A DNA stretch of 60,000 nt from Polytrichum commune (taxonomy: Eukaryota; Streptophyta; Polytrichopsida; Polytrichales; Polytrichaceae). A program made the translations under genes and the position numbers. The DNA lies in NCBI GenBank assembly GCA_950295325.1, contig OX485803.1:50485554-50545553 (forward strand), read 5' to 3'. Below, in pieces: positions 10,456-19,232 of the stretch. The notes beneath the pieces are model-generated. The model did no database searches. It was not told the DNA's origin and worked only from the letters and a program-made list of their open reading frames with translations. Within the stretch, counting starts at the first letter, position 1, and every line of letters starts with the position of its first letter.

Positions 10456-10479
10456 AGTTTGGGTCGATCGACCCAAACT
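10456..10479. repeat. perfect 24-bp palindrome (copy 2)
   Basis: AGTTTGGGTCGA is followed at once by its exact reverse complement, giving 24 bp of perfect dyad symmetry with no spacer. This is the best-preserved member of the set. It is in intron 2. Confidence 0.97.
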
Positions 10480-10491
10480 AGGCTTTGTGTT

Positions 10492-10515
10492 GGTTTGGGT
10501 CGGTCGACCCAAACT
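10492..10515. repeat. near-perfect palindrome (copy 3)
   Basis: GGTTTGGGTCGG-TCGACCCAAACT lies 12 bases after copy 2. It differs from symmetry only at the outermost pair and one central pair. The two copies side by side give a paired arrangement within one intron. Confidence 0.95.
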
Positions 10516-10586
10516 AAACATTGTTTTTGGTCATGTGTGGTCCCTCCTTCCACAAATCCTAATTCTATATAATTTGGAATGTGTAG

Positions 10587-11254
10587 ATGTTGGGGTTGAA
10601 CATCTACTCCTACATAAAGGATGGCGATCTTCAATTTTACAGAACTCAGAAAACCCTGGCGAAGAAGATGGACATCCTCGACTGGATCCCAGGGAGCTAC
10701 GTTGATAAGATTGTACAGGGGATGAAAACCTGCTTGATAAGGCAGGGCAAATCAACCCGGAAGAAATGGCCATGAGGGCCACAACCCAAATTCTCGAACC
10801 TCTGGTGGGATTGCATTTGGGCAATCTGCCCCGGACAACAAGTGGCGAGGTGGAGGAAAGGGCAACGAGATTCACACAAGAACCCGAAGCCCCTCAACGT
10901 AAGAAAGCTATGTGGGTGGCAACCCCGCAGAGTAAGTTGGTGCCCGTCCTCACGGTAGACGATGCGAGGGACATGTACTCCAAGGACGCGACTGCCACGT
11001 TCAGGGAGAGGAAGAGGTTAAAGGGGAAGAAGCTCTACGGCGACTATGCAGTGGAGGAGACCATTACCATAAGGAGCGAGGACGAGGATGACATTGAGCT
11101 CGCCAAACGGCTCAGGTCAGATCCTCCCTCCCCGACAGCATTCGCAGGCATGGTGAGGATGAAACCTGAAGTCCTCATTGTGGAGGAGGCTAACGAGAAG
11201 ATGCAGAGGGACGAAGAGCAGCGCGTCCGCTTGCAAAAGGATGTCGTAGAATAA
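10587..11254 (+). pseudogene. ParB-like/methyltransferase-like unit, exon 3
   Basis: It opens at MLGLNIYSYIKDGDLQF after intron 2, reading frame 0 to about 10718. It then shifts to frame 2 (DENLLDKAGQINPEEMAMRA) and stays open to the TAA at 11252. The first part finishes the motif-I-like fold (LG.N......KD.D..F). The rest is a charged tail with TVDDARDMYSKDATATFRERKR and EDEDDIELAKRLRSD, then a coiled-coil-like end (EEANEKMQRDEEQRVRLQ). Coiled-coil-like codons continue to about 11310 with several stops (MRNEVAKLRALVLE), so the natural end is probably further on. It is one of the longest readable frames in the unit. Confidence 0.55.
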
Positions 11255-12059
11255 CCCTTAATGAGGAACGAGGTTGCAAAGTTGAGGGCTCTCGTATTGG
11301 AGTAGGAACGATAAAGGGCAATGGCCTAGTCCCCATCTAGCGCGTTGTCGGGTAAAGAGGGTTCCGCCTTGGGAAAGCACTGGGCTTTTGGCTGCAACTA
11401 GATTTATTTGTCGAACCGTCGAATCTTCTGGTCTTTAAGAGTTTCGGTCTTCAGTTTCTTCAAATCTTCAAATTCTTTCCCGTCGGCCAATCCTATTGCG
11501 GCTCTAAATGGGTTAAGGGTAAGGATAGGGTGATAAGAAACCATAAGCCTCGAACGGGTAAAATGGGACGTCAAAACACGAGCTGACCTCCGAAAGATTG
11601 GCTCCTAAACTTTCAAACCCACGGTGACCAGCAATCGTGCCTCACCAATGGGAACAACAGAAAACAACCTTGTGGGTCATCAATCTCACTTCGTTGTCAC
11701 AAACATGAAACGGGGTTTTTATGGATTCCCACAAAACTCGCAACAAATTTACGATGCAAAAAATCAAATACGACTAGCCTCCAAATCCGGCTGGGAATTA
11801 CAGAAATGACAACGAACCACAAGCCACAACACACTTGAATCTTGAGAAGTCTTCAAGTCTTCAAATCTTCATATGAATAAACTAAGAATAAAGCAAAAGA
11901 TAAGACTATAAGGGTCAACTAAGAGTAAACCAAAAAAAAAATTCTATTTCTATTTCCTTTTACTTTCCTCCAAATCAAAGCATCACAATGTAATACTAAA
12001 TAAGTACACATCTATATAGTGTACGTATTTACATTACGACAACGGACTTGATCTCGCAG
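11255..12059 (+). other. probable further coding remnant and intron before the Pro/Gln-rich exon
   Basis: The first 60 bp still read like coiled coil with stops, then the frame is lost. A CTTCAAATCTTCAAATTC-type low-complexity stretch and AT-rich sequence follow. The block ends TTGATCTCGCAG|GTG at 12059, a good 3' splice site. This suggests an intron whose donor cannot be placed. No other feature is seen. Confidence 0.4.
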
Positions 12060-12414
12060 GTGATACAAGGAATGTGGGCGCAAGGTTTGGTGGTGGCTCC
12101 CACTAGCTCATTTCCACACTTGCCCCCCGGCTTCCATGCACAAGGCATCCCTCAACACTCAATGTCGCAAGCGTCTTTTAGCGTCCAACACATGATGCGG
12201 CCCCACCAAGTTCCCTACACCCAAGTCCAACAAGTGGACGATCCCAATATCTGGTGGGTCTCCGGAGCCTCCTCCCCTTTGGGCCCCTCACCACTTCGGC
12301 CCCCCATAGTGATGGCAACCCCTCACCAGCAGGTTGACCCCAGAATGTTTGGGTCGTCCGACCCAAACCCACCCTCCCCAATAGTGCCCCAAGGCAACTC
12401 TCCCGATGCAAGAC
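12060..12414 (+). pseudogene. Pro/Gln-rich exon, first half
   Basis: It is open without stops from the acceptor to the LTR-B insertion. The composition is Pro/Gln/His/Ser-rich: FPHLPPGFHAQGIPQHSMSQ, RPHQVPYTQVQQVDDPNIWW and SSPLGPSPLRPP. It is probably a disordered C-terminal region of the same unit. The palindrome copy at 12346 is translated here as FGSSDPNP. The frame continues unbroken after the insertion (14073 onward), again starting with an FGSGDPNP repeat. The lack of stops contrasts with the upstream exons. Confidence 0.5.
12346..12369. repeat. palindrome copy 4, inside coding frame
   Basis: GTTTGGGTCG-TC-CGACCCAAAC: perfect 10-bp arms around a 2-base centre. It lies in an open frame and encodes FGSSDPN. 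Confidence 0.95.
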
Positions 12415-14072
12415 TGTGAGCCCAAATTGGTGTCCACATTCTTATTTGAAGTAAAATGACATTCAAACTTTAGAAATTGCAGGTAGTTGTATTAGCATGA
12501 AATTGGATAGTACTTAAGTTGTTTGATGTAGTTATTGTGTTGCTCAAGTTACGGGTTCGCTCTTGAAGAAAAAAACAAGAAAAAACCAAAAAGAATTAGG
12601 CATTTTGATTAGATTAGGGATGATGGTAGGAGAAAGTGAGTTGAGTGAGAATTAAGTGTTTGATTTAAGTGTGAGGGTGTTCGTTTTAGGCCTAGATTGT
12701 GATTGTTTATGGGGGGTCCCAATGTATGCGGACGAGCTGTGAATTCGAAGGTGGAGAAGGCCGGAAGGCCCTGGATTTTCTGGGCGAGGGGAAGCTCCAA
12801 TTTTCTGGATTTTAAGGGGGTCCAAGAGCTCGGTCGTAGAGAGAGCTCTCTCTCTTCAGAAAAAAGAAGATGCAAGCAATGTGGAAGGCTACGGGGCCGA
12901 GGGCGAACTCGGTGAGCTCGAATTGAGGGAGGAGGAGCTCCCAGGGTGGAAGTAGGAGATTGGGTGACTCAGGAGTGGAATTCCAGCTCGGAGAGGAGGG
13001 CAGAAGCCCTCTAGGAAGCTTGGGCAGTGGGTAGTTTAGCAACTCGGCAAGATTGGGATACACCCTTCTACCAACCGAAGCGGCATTGGCGGCTGCCCAG
13101 ATGATGAGAGCAATGCCAAAAATCAGTGAGGCAGAGTCAAAGGAGGTGGCTGGGGATGGTCTTCAACCATCCAGCTTGACCTCGACTCTTAAAGGCAACA
13201 ATCCACAAGCACAGAGAAGCACGATCGGCGAAGTAAGTGAATTCTAACAGATTTAAGGGCATGTTTTGGTGTGAGGAGCATTGCTGGAAGTCGGCCAATC
13301 TTTGTAAAGATTCACGCATTATATGGCGGAGGATTCATCTGCTGCCCATGAGATTTGGGCGGTTGTGAATGTATCTGGGTAGCAGCTAGTGGCGACTGCG
13401 GCCTCGGCTCGGGTCTCTTCGCCGACCAGGGTCGGTGCAGGGGGAAAGTTGCTAAGGTGTGTGACGGGTCCAATATTGGGCGAGGTTGAGAGGGAGCCAC
13501 GACTGCTGACTAGGTAAGGTGAAGGCTCTAGGAGGGGCTGCCAAGCCTCTGTTGTTGCGAGGGTGAGGAATGGTCGAGGAGATTGCCACGGCCGTACGAG
13601 GAAGGAGACTGACCAGCTGGGTTACTGGAATTACAAAGTAGCCTCGGCCTTGGGAAACAGGGGAGGGTTTAGGGCTTAATTGGGTTTAGGGGTTAGGCAG
13701 GGTTGACATTAGAGATTACATTGGTAGGAAGGGGTTAAGTGGAGGAGGGGTTTAAAGTTAGTCCAAACCCCAATTTGTCATGCTTAGTTGGTTATTCATT
13801 AGCTTAGGATTGATTGTGTTATAAAACTCAGGGGTTTAAGTGTGAAGGGTGAACCCCAAGGAAAAATCACAAAGGTGGAATGAACACAAGGTGTGGAGTA
13901 TTTTCTAAATATTGTTTACTGTGTACCCCTTTTGAATAAAGAGTGGTGTGTTGAATTTCACATTATTGGGTTTTGGGAGCTGAATCATTGGCCAAGGGGA
14001 TTGGTGAGTACATGTGAGTCAGAGGCTTTCACCCGGATTACGACGCATAAGGGTGGGGGTTTAGGGCTGACA
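12415..14072 (+). mobile_element. LTR-B copy 4, intact 1,658-bp solo LTR
   Basis: It begins TGTGAGCCCAAATTGGTGTC and ends GGTTTAGGGCTGACA. It is flanked by a perfect 5-bp duplication AAGAC (12410-12414 and 14073-14077). Removing it, with one duplication, fuses two stop-free frames in phase (...SPDAR + HFGSGDPNP...). It shares both ends with LTR-B copy 3. The internal part is GC- and purine-rich. There are no internal domains. It sets the family LTR length at about 1.6 kb. Confidence 0.9.
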
Positions 14073-14391
14073 AAGACATTTTGGGTCGGGCGACCCAAAC
14101 CCCGTTGCAGCTCAGTCTTCCCTTGACCAACATGGGTGTCAAAGAGACACAACCATGTTAGATGTTGAAGGCCTGCAAGGGCCTGGTGATATTTCTACTC
14201 CTAACCAAGTCAATGAACCCATGCATGATGCACATGCGGAGGTTGGTTTAGGACAAGGGCCCAATGTTGAACCTTTGCAGGAGAAGGTTGTTGACGTGGT
14301 CGGAAAAGGCGGTGACGAGAGAGGAGGGGCAGCGGAGACTGTTGTAGAGCTCAACTACCTCCACTTGTTCTTAGGGTTGACCGTATCGTAG
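14073..14391 (+). pseudogene. Pro/Gln-rich exon, second half and stop
   Basis: It reads in phase with 12060-12414 when LTR-B is removed. The frame runs FGSGDPNPVAAQSSLDQHG, then MLDVEGLQGPGDISTPNQVN, an acidic linker, and a hydrophobic end LNYLHLFLGLTVS before TAG at 14389-14391. No domain is recognised. The TAG may be the original stop. Whether the FCP1-like gene further right belongs to the same unit is not shown. Confidence 0.45.
14079..14100. repeat. palindrome copy 5, inside coding frame
   Basis: TTTGGGTCG-GG-CGACCCAAA: perfect 9-bp arms around a 2-base centre. It encodes FGSGDPN, like copy 4. It lies directly next to the LTR-B right target duplication. Confidence 0.95.
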
Positions 14392-14711
14392 TGACTTCAA
14401 GCGTCGTCCGGATTATGATGACTAAACTACCTAATCTCCTTGTCGTTTGTTGTTTTCTATCTTGGTTGTCTTCCTTGTTGTGTTGGTGGGTGTCTTCGTT
14501 CTTCTTTCAAAAGCTCCTCTACCTTATATTAATCATCTCTCCACTTGGATTTTTAAGTCATATCTCCCTTCTTCTCTTGATGATATCTCTTCAAGTAGTC
14601 TTGTTCGTCCAAGTGTTGCTTCTACTTTATGTGTCGTAGTTGTCTCCTCTTCTTCCTAAGCATCTTAGTAACTCTTCCTTGTAAATTGATCAAGAGTTCA
14701 TTCTTCTTTTA

Positions 14712-14945
14712 CCTCGGTAAGTAGTCAAGTAACACTCTTCAAGTAGCCAAGTAACCTTCTTTGAGTAGCCAAGTATCCCTCTTTAAGTAACCAAGTAACA
14801 CTTTTCAAGTAACCAAGTAACATTCTTCAAGTAACCAATTAACACTCTTCAAGTAATCAAGTAATCCGCTTTGAGTAGCCAAGTAACACTCTTCAAGTAG
14901 CCAAGTAACATTCTTCAAGTTGTCAAGTTGCCTTGTTAAAGTAAC
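14712..14945. repeat. 22-23-bp tandem repeat, about 10 copies
   Basis: The unit is AAGTA(A/G)CCAAGTAACACTCTTC with point changes, running head to tail. It is pyrimidine-rich, as is the sequence before it (14391-14711, which is T/C-rich with no supported gene). Confidence 0.9.
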
Positions 14946-15326
14946 CTCCTCCAATGCCTAAGTATTCTTCTTCCAAAATCACCGAGTAATCAATTGGCTA
15001 AGTTATCTTTCTCTCAAAAGCCTTTTCTATCTTGATTGTCTCCCTTAATTATCATTCCCCGTTAGTGGAGTTCCTCTCCAATAAGACATAGGTAGCAATT
15101 AACTTAAGAACTATCATATTATGATTAGATACCCTCTTGCCGTGTAACGGAGTCTTCCTCTCTACATGTGTGATACTTCTTTTGCTCACTTTCCATTTCC
15201 TCATCAATACTTGAGATGGCATCTTGCATTTTCTCTCTAAGACTTACTATGTCCCTCAATCTTCAACTTTTCTTTATAAGTTAGTTTTCCGTTTTATAAC
15301 CCTCTCTCAATGTAATAAGTTACATT

Positions 15327-15503
15327 TCAGTCCCAGCTATAAATAGATACAGTCTATTTTTAATGCAGCTGTTTAGTTGCTTGAAGGTCTCAACTATAAA
15401 TAGATACAGTCTATTTATAGTGCAGCCTTTTAGTTGTTGAAGGTCTCAGTTATAAATAGATACATGTTATTTTTAATGCAGCCTTTAGTTGTGTGAAGGT
15501 CTT
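15327..15503. repeat. 56-bp tandem repeat, three copies, each with a TATA-box-like TATAAATAG
   Basis: TATAAATAGATACA occurs at 15339, 15395 and 15451, exactly 56 bp apart. Each is followed by TTTAATGCAG-like sequence, TTTAGTTG and GAAGGTCT. TATAAATA is the plant TATA consensus, so each unit has a candidate core promoter. Nothing recognisable is transcribed downstream before the (TA)n tract. Confidence 0.9.
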
Positions 15504-15587
15504 ATACCGTATATGCCAATCAATAATACGAGCATGTAGTCATAGATTTAGTGATCATTACGGAATGGAATGATAGTATAATGAAGT

Positions 15588-15590
<3 letters not shown>

Positions 15591-15618
<28 letters not shown>
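15591..15618. repeat. (TA)14 microsatellite
   Basis: Uninterrupted TA dinucleotides. The following kilobase (15619-16700) is AT-rich with no supported gene. Confidence 0.97.
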
Positions 15619-15621
<3 letters not shown>

Positions 15622-16714
15622 ATTAATTATGATTTAGTTATGTTTGAGCAAGTCCACTTAATCAAATTTAGAATGTATATAGATATGCGCCATCATTAAT
15701 TGTCCTTAATGCACTCTTTCTATCATCCTTACTCATAACGTAACTTCATAATTCTCACAAGTTTTCGGTAACCAACTTCACTCATTTACACAATTGCCTT
15801 TCAACACTACAATTACTCTCACCTCATGTGAGTTTCTATAACAATAAATTTCCTTATAACTACCTCACCTCATGTGAGTTGCTATAACACTTCTCAAGTC
15901 TCATTTGCAATTGCTCAAGTTGCCTTCACAATCACTCAACTTGTCTATGTCTAAGCTAAAATTTTACTTTGTCTCTACCTTGAATAACTAAGATGAAGGT
16001 GTGAGCTTGAAGCTCTTGTATTCCAAAATGGTAAAGATACAAAGGACCTAGCTCTCGTGTAGCCTATCGTCGTAAATAAGTAAAGTTAGGTGTTCTAACT
16101 CTAATTCTAACTCTATATATATTGAGAGATGGTGTCTAACATGTACCACTCTCCTAATTTGCTATATCTTTCTTTTTGTTTAAGTAATTGAAGAATGTCC
16201 ATCAAAATCCTCATAAGGAGAACATGTATTCTTCTTCTTCAAAATGCGGTAGATTGTTTCCTAAAATCTACTTATGCATATCTAAGTTTGGAGTAATTCG
16301 GAGAGTAGTCCAAGAAGTCGTTTCTTGGTCTTCATTGTCTTCCACCTCCGGTCTCCTCACCTATGTGGCTAAGGTGGTAATTAACCGACATGGAGCCTAC
16401 TAATCCAAGGTGGCTCGCTATGTGGCTTACCAATTACCTAGCAACTAACTAATGTTTACTTGCCTCCTACATAACCTACTAATCTAAATGGCTTACTAAT
16501 TTTTGGCCATTTAACTTTACGTAGTTACTAATTTAACTATCTTTACTAATTTGGTAACCGGTCCGTTGGCCCTCGTAAACCTCATTACATAATCCTTCTC
16601 ATGTGGCGATTTTGGTGATTCTCCCCTTTCGTCGTTGAGATTGTGGTGAACAACTGTGGAGGCTTCCACAGCATCGAGACATGACCAGGGCGAGGTAATA
16701 TACTGAGACCTCCC

Positions 16715-16738
16715 AGTTTGGATCGATTGACCCAAACT
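16715..16738. repeat. palindrome copy 6
   Basis: AGTTTGGATCGA-TTGACCCAAACT is symmetric at 20 of 24 positions, inside an outer CCCAG...CTGGG. It is upstream of the FCP1-like gene. Confidence 0.85.
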
Positions 16739-17218
16739 TCCTGGGTCATTGTCTTGTTGGCGTGTTTATGTCCCCCTAGCTAGGAGGAACTGCATCCCAA
16801 CCCCCTACCCCCCATGCCCAACACTTGCGCCCTTTGTGCCCCCACGATCCCTTTGTCTCCCTGCACTTGACTACGCTCGATCATGGCGGCGCACAAGCAA
16901 TTTTGTAGATGTACAATTAGGATAGTGCGAATGGCTCATTCAACGCGGTCCCCCCCCCCCCGACAAATTGTACATAGAGAATTGTAAAAGTAAAATTATA
17001 ATTTTTGGTGCCCATATGTGTTCAAATTTATCATGTGAGTTGTTATCTTTGTATGTTTTTGTTGCTACCAATGGTCCAATTGTTCTTGTGTTTGCACAAA
17101 TTTTTTGTTATGCTTGAAATGGACATAGCATGACATAGCCGTTGCCGCCTTCTCTCAATCGTCGCCGCAGGGATCGGAGCATAGCGTCGCGGGTCCCCAC
17201 CGATCCTCTCCAAGAAGC

Positions 17219-17987
17219 GTGGAGGACAGCGTGGTGGCCCCCCCGATTTTACCTGCGCCACCTTTGCCGCCCAAGACCCGGTTCCTAGTGTTAGACCTCT
17301 ACGGGGTCCTTGTCCAATGCACACATTGTCCCAGGGTCCCCACAATGCCTTCTTGCAAGCCCGAGGACGCAAACTACGATGCCCCCCCCCCCTCCCGCGT
17401 ACATCAAAAGCAAGTTAGTGTACCTCCGGCCATGGCTTTGGCGCTTCCTGCAAGTCGCCCTATCAAAATGGTGGGTGAGTGTGGAGCTCTATGAAGTCCA
17501 AGAACACCTAGCAGTCGTGGAGTTGATCTTCAAGGGACTCCAACCCCCTTGCTTGGTCCTAGGACAGGAGTCTTGTAAAACGTTATACACCCCCGACAAC
17601 AGGGTTGTCAGGAAGCCCAACAACTCTGCCATAAATCAATATCTTAAGGTCTTGAAGCCAATTGTATGGGATCAACATCCCACTATGGTCGGTTGTCCCT
17701 ACAACGTTCGTCCCACCCGTGACAACACGTTGATGGTGAACGACAGTGCTTCCTAAAACATTTTGAACCCAACCTCCAACTTCATATTTTGCCCTACGTG
17801 AACAATCGGGAAGGTTCAAAACCGCTTTTTGTTAGACCTCATTAAATACCTTCAAACGCTCGTGGGAAGCGGACTACCCGTGCCCCAGTTACTAAGTTGT
17901 AATCCGATAGGCGAGAGATACATGGATCCGAGGGACTATATGTACAGAGAGTTGTACGCTCATGCGAAATATAATAAAATCATTTGA
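17219..17987 (+). pseudogene. FCP1/NIF-type (HAD) phosphatase-like domain, decayed
   Basis: FCP1-homology phosphatases dephosphorylate Ser in RNA polymerase II CTD-type substrates through DxDx(T/V). Here motif I reads RFLVLDLYGVLV (Asp at 17294-17296), so the second Asp is Tyr. A C-run near 17381-17392 shifts the frame. YLRPWLWRFLQ follows, then motif II as VWSSMKSKNT (17479-17508) in another frame. After that come LAVVELIFKGLQPPCLVLGQ, LYTPDNRVV.KPNN, and motif III/IV-like LMVNDSAS-stop-NILNPTSNFIF. A C-terminal helix region ends with YMYRELYAHAKYNK and TGA at 17985. The order of motifs fits the family well. At least three frame changes and two stops, plus the lost acid residue, make it a dead copy. 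It could be a captured host gene or part of the upstream unit. Confidence 0.75.
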
Positions 17988-18039
17988 GATATTACATGGT
18001 GTGCCATTTGTGTAATATATGCATCAAATGTATATCAAA

Positions 18040-18455
18040 TTTCACATGCTCCCCCTCCCCCACTTCCCTTGGGTTTTGTTTGTGTTTATTTTGGCATCAA
18101 CATTTGGAGCCCTCGCTTGAGGTTGTCAGTGAATCGAACTTGGGAAGCTTCTTTTATGAGACCGTTTACGATGTCGCATCCACCATCGACTACTCCAAGG
18201 AGCCCCTTGATGCCGGCATCGTCAATAGCCCCCCACCCAAGCAAACTGTCTGACAATCTCCGTCTCCGCCACCACTCAAGGGCATAGATCGCAACTGCGT
18301 CCAGGCGTCCCCCTCTCAGCCCGGCGGCAATATTACACCTCAATAGCTGCTACGGATGGACGCTCGGCCTGCAAAGAGTGGACCCCTCCCTATTCCTTTG
18401 CGGGGCGCTTTGCCCCTCCTTGCCAACTCGGACACCAAGGTGACCCCCGGCACAT
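18040..18455 (+). pseudogene. probable exon of the FCP1-like gene (Pro/Ser-rich linker)
   Basis: In frame 2 the sequence reads EVVSESNLGSFFYETVYDVA and DYSKEPLDAGIVNSPPPKQ, with stops at about 18252 and 18345. It continues as a Pro/Ser-rich stretch and VTPGTWLNH. Codon-like composition ends near 18455. Probably an exon or two between the phosphatase domain and the last exon. The splice sites are not resolved. Confidence 0.35.
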
Positions 18456-18560
18456 GGCTTAACCATACATTATAATCATTCTGCACTAAAAAGGAGCATG
18501 TGACATGTTTGGGTCTTTCTCCTCAAACTAACACATGTGTCTTGGTTTGACGCTTTGCAG

Positions 18561-18833
18561 GTTGCGTCCAACCCTAAACCTCTACGGTCTAGTGCGTTCA
18601 TCGAGTTGGAGCGTTTGTACACCATGCCTAGAAATGCAAGACAGTCCACTTCATCGTATTCGAATTCTTCGTCATATAATTCGGGCGGTCAACGGAATCC
18701 AAAATGTGTTATGGAGGGCCCACGTCCCAACCTTGGCTATAGTTGTGGGGCAAAGATTTTCAAGAATGTCGAAGCAATGCAAGCAAAAGAATCCGCTGCA
18801 AAAGAAAGAGATGCAGTCTCCAAGGCTAGATAG
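18561..18833 (+). pseudogene. last exon of the FCP1-like gene
   Basis: A clear acceptor (GACGCTTTGCAG|GTT) at 18560 opens a stop-free 90-codon frame. It starts VASNPKPLRSSAFIELERLY, then a Ser/Asn-rich section (SSYSNSSSYNSGG) and PRPNLGYSCGAKIF. A charged helix follows (AMQAKESAAKERDAVSKAR) and a TAG at 18831-18833. The Ser/Asn-rich linker plus a terminal Lys/Glu/Ala helix suggests a disordered tail. It matches no named domain. Linkage to the phosphatase part is inferred from strand, distance and order. Confidence 0.45.
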
Positions 18834-19232
18834 GCCATCGTAGGCGTAGGGGTTTGGGACATAGGCAAGGGGATTTTGGGTCACACTATCCAATGGATGT
18901 GTGGTGTTAGCATGCTATTCAATTTACATGCCATACGTTGTATATCTTATTTGCAATAATATGAGTGTCATATGATTTCCCCTTCAATATGATCTAATGT
19001 TTGGATTGTCCTACCTAAACCATCTCGATATGAGTTCTTTATTGATTCCTTGATATGAACACCCGCTTCAAAGTATTTGCATCTTACAACAATCTCCAAT
19101 ATTTGTGTCATTTTATCCATGTTCTTCTGTTGGCAAATGTTTCAAAATGCCCAAAAAGTTCCAAATGAACAAATATAGTCTTATTTCCATAAATTGACTC
19201 TTATGTGGGGGGTTTGTATAGGTTCTTGATTA

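Larger units (their letters stand above)
10429..10586 (+). other. intron 2 with two palindromes
   Basis: The donor is ATG|GTAAGT and the acceptor is AATGTGTAG|ATG. The length is 158 bp and the phase is 0, so GCT-GCC-ATG joins ATG-TTG-GGG. Joining restores AAMMLGLNIYSYI, completing the methyltransferase-like motif. Two copies of the palindrome lie at 27 and 63 bases from the donor. Confidence 0.75.

Noticed and set aside
10531-10897. Minus-strand frames over the methylase-like exon
   Set aside because: They are shadows of the better-supported + strand frame with its splice junction.
17005-17040. GGTGCCCATATGTGTTCAAA, similar to the start of LTR-B
   Set aside because: Only about 20 bp of similarity and no TGTGAGCCC terminus, so a further LTR-B copy cannot be claimed.
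17043-17372. 109-codon minus-strand frame
   Set aside because: It overlaps the FCP1-like motif I region on the + strand and has no motif of its own.
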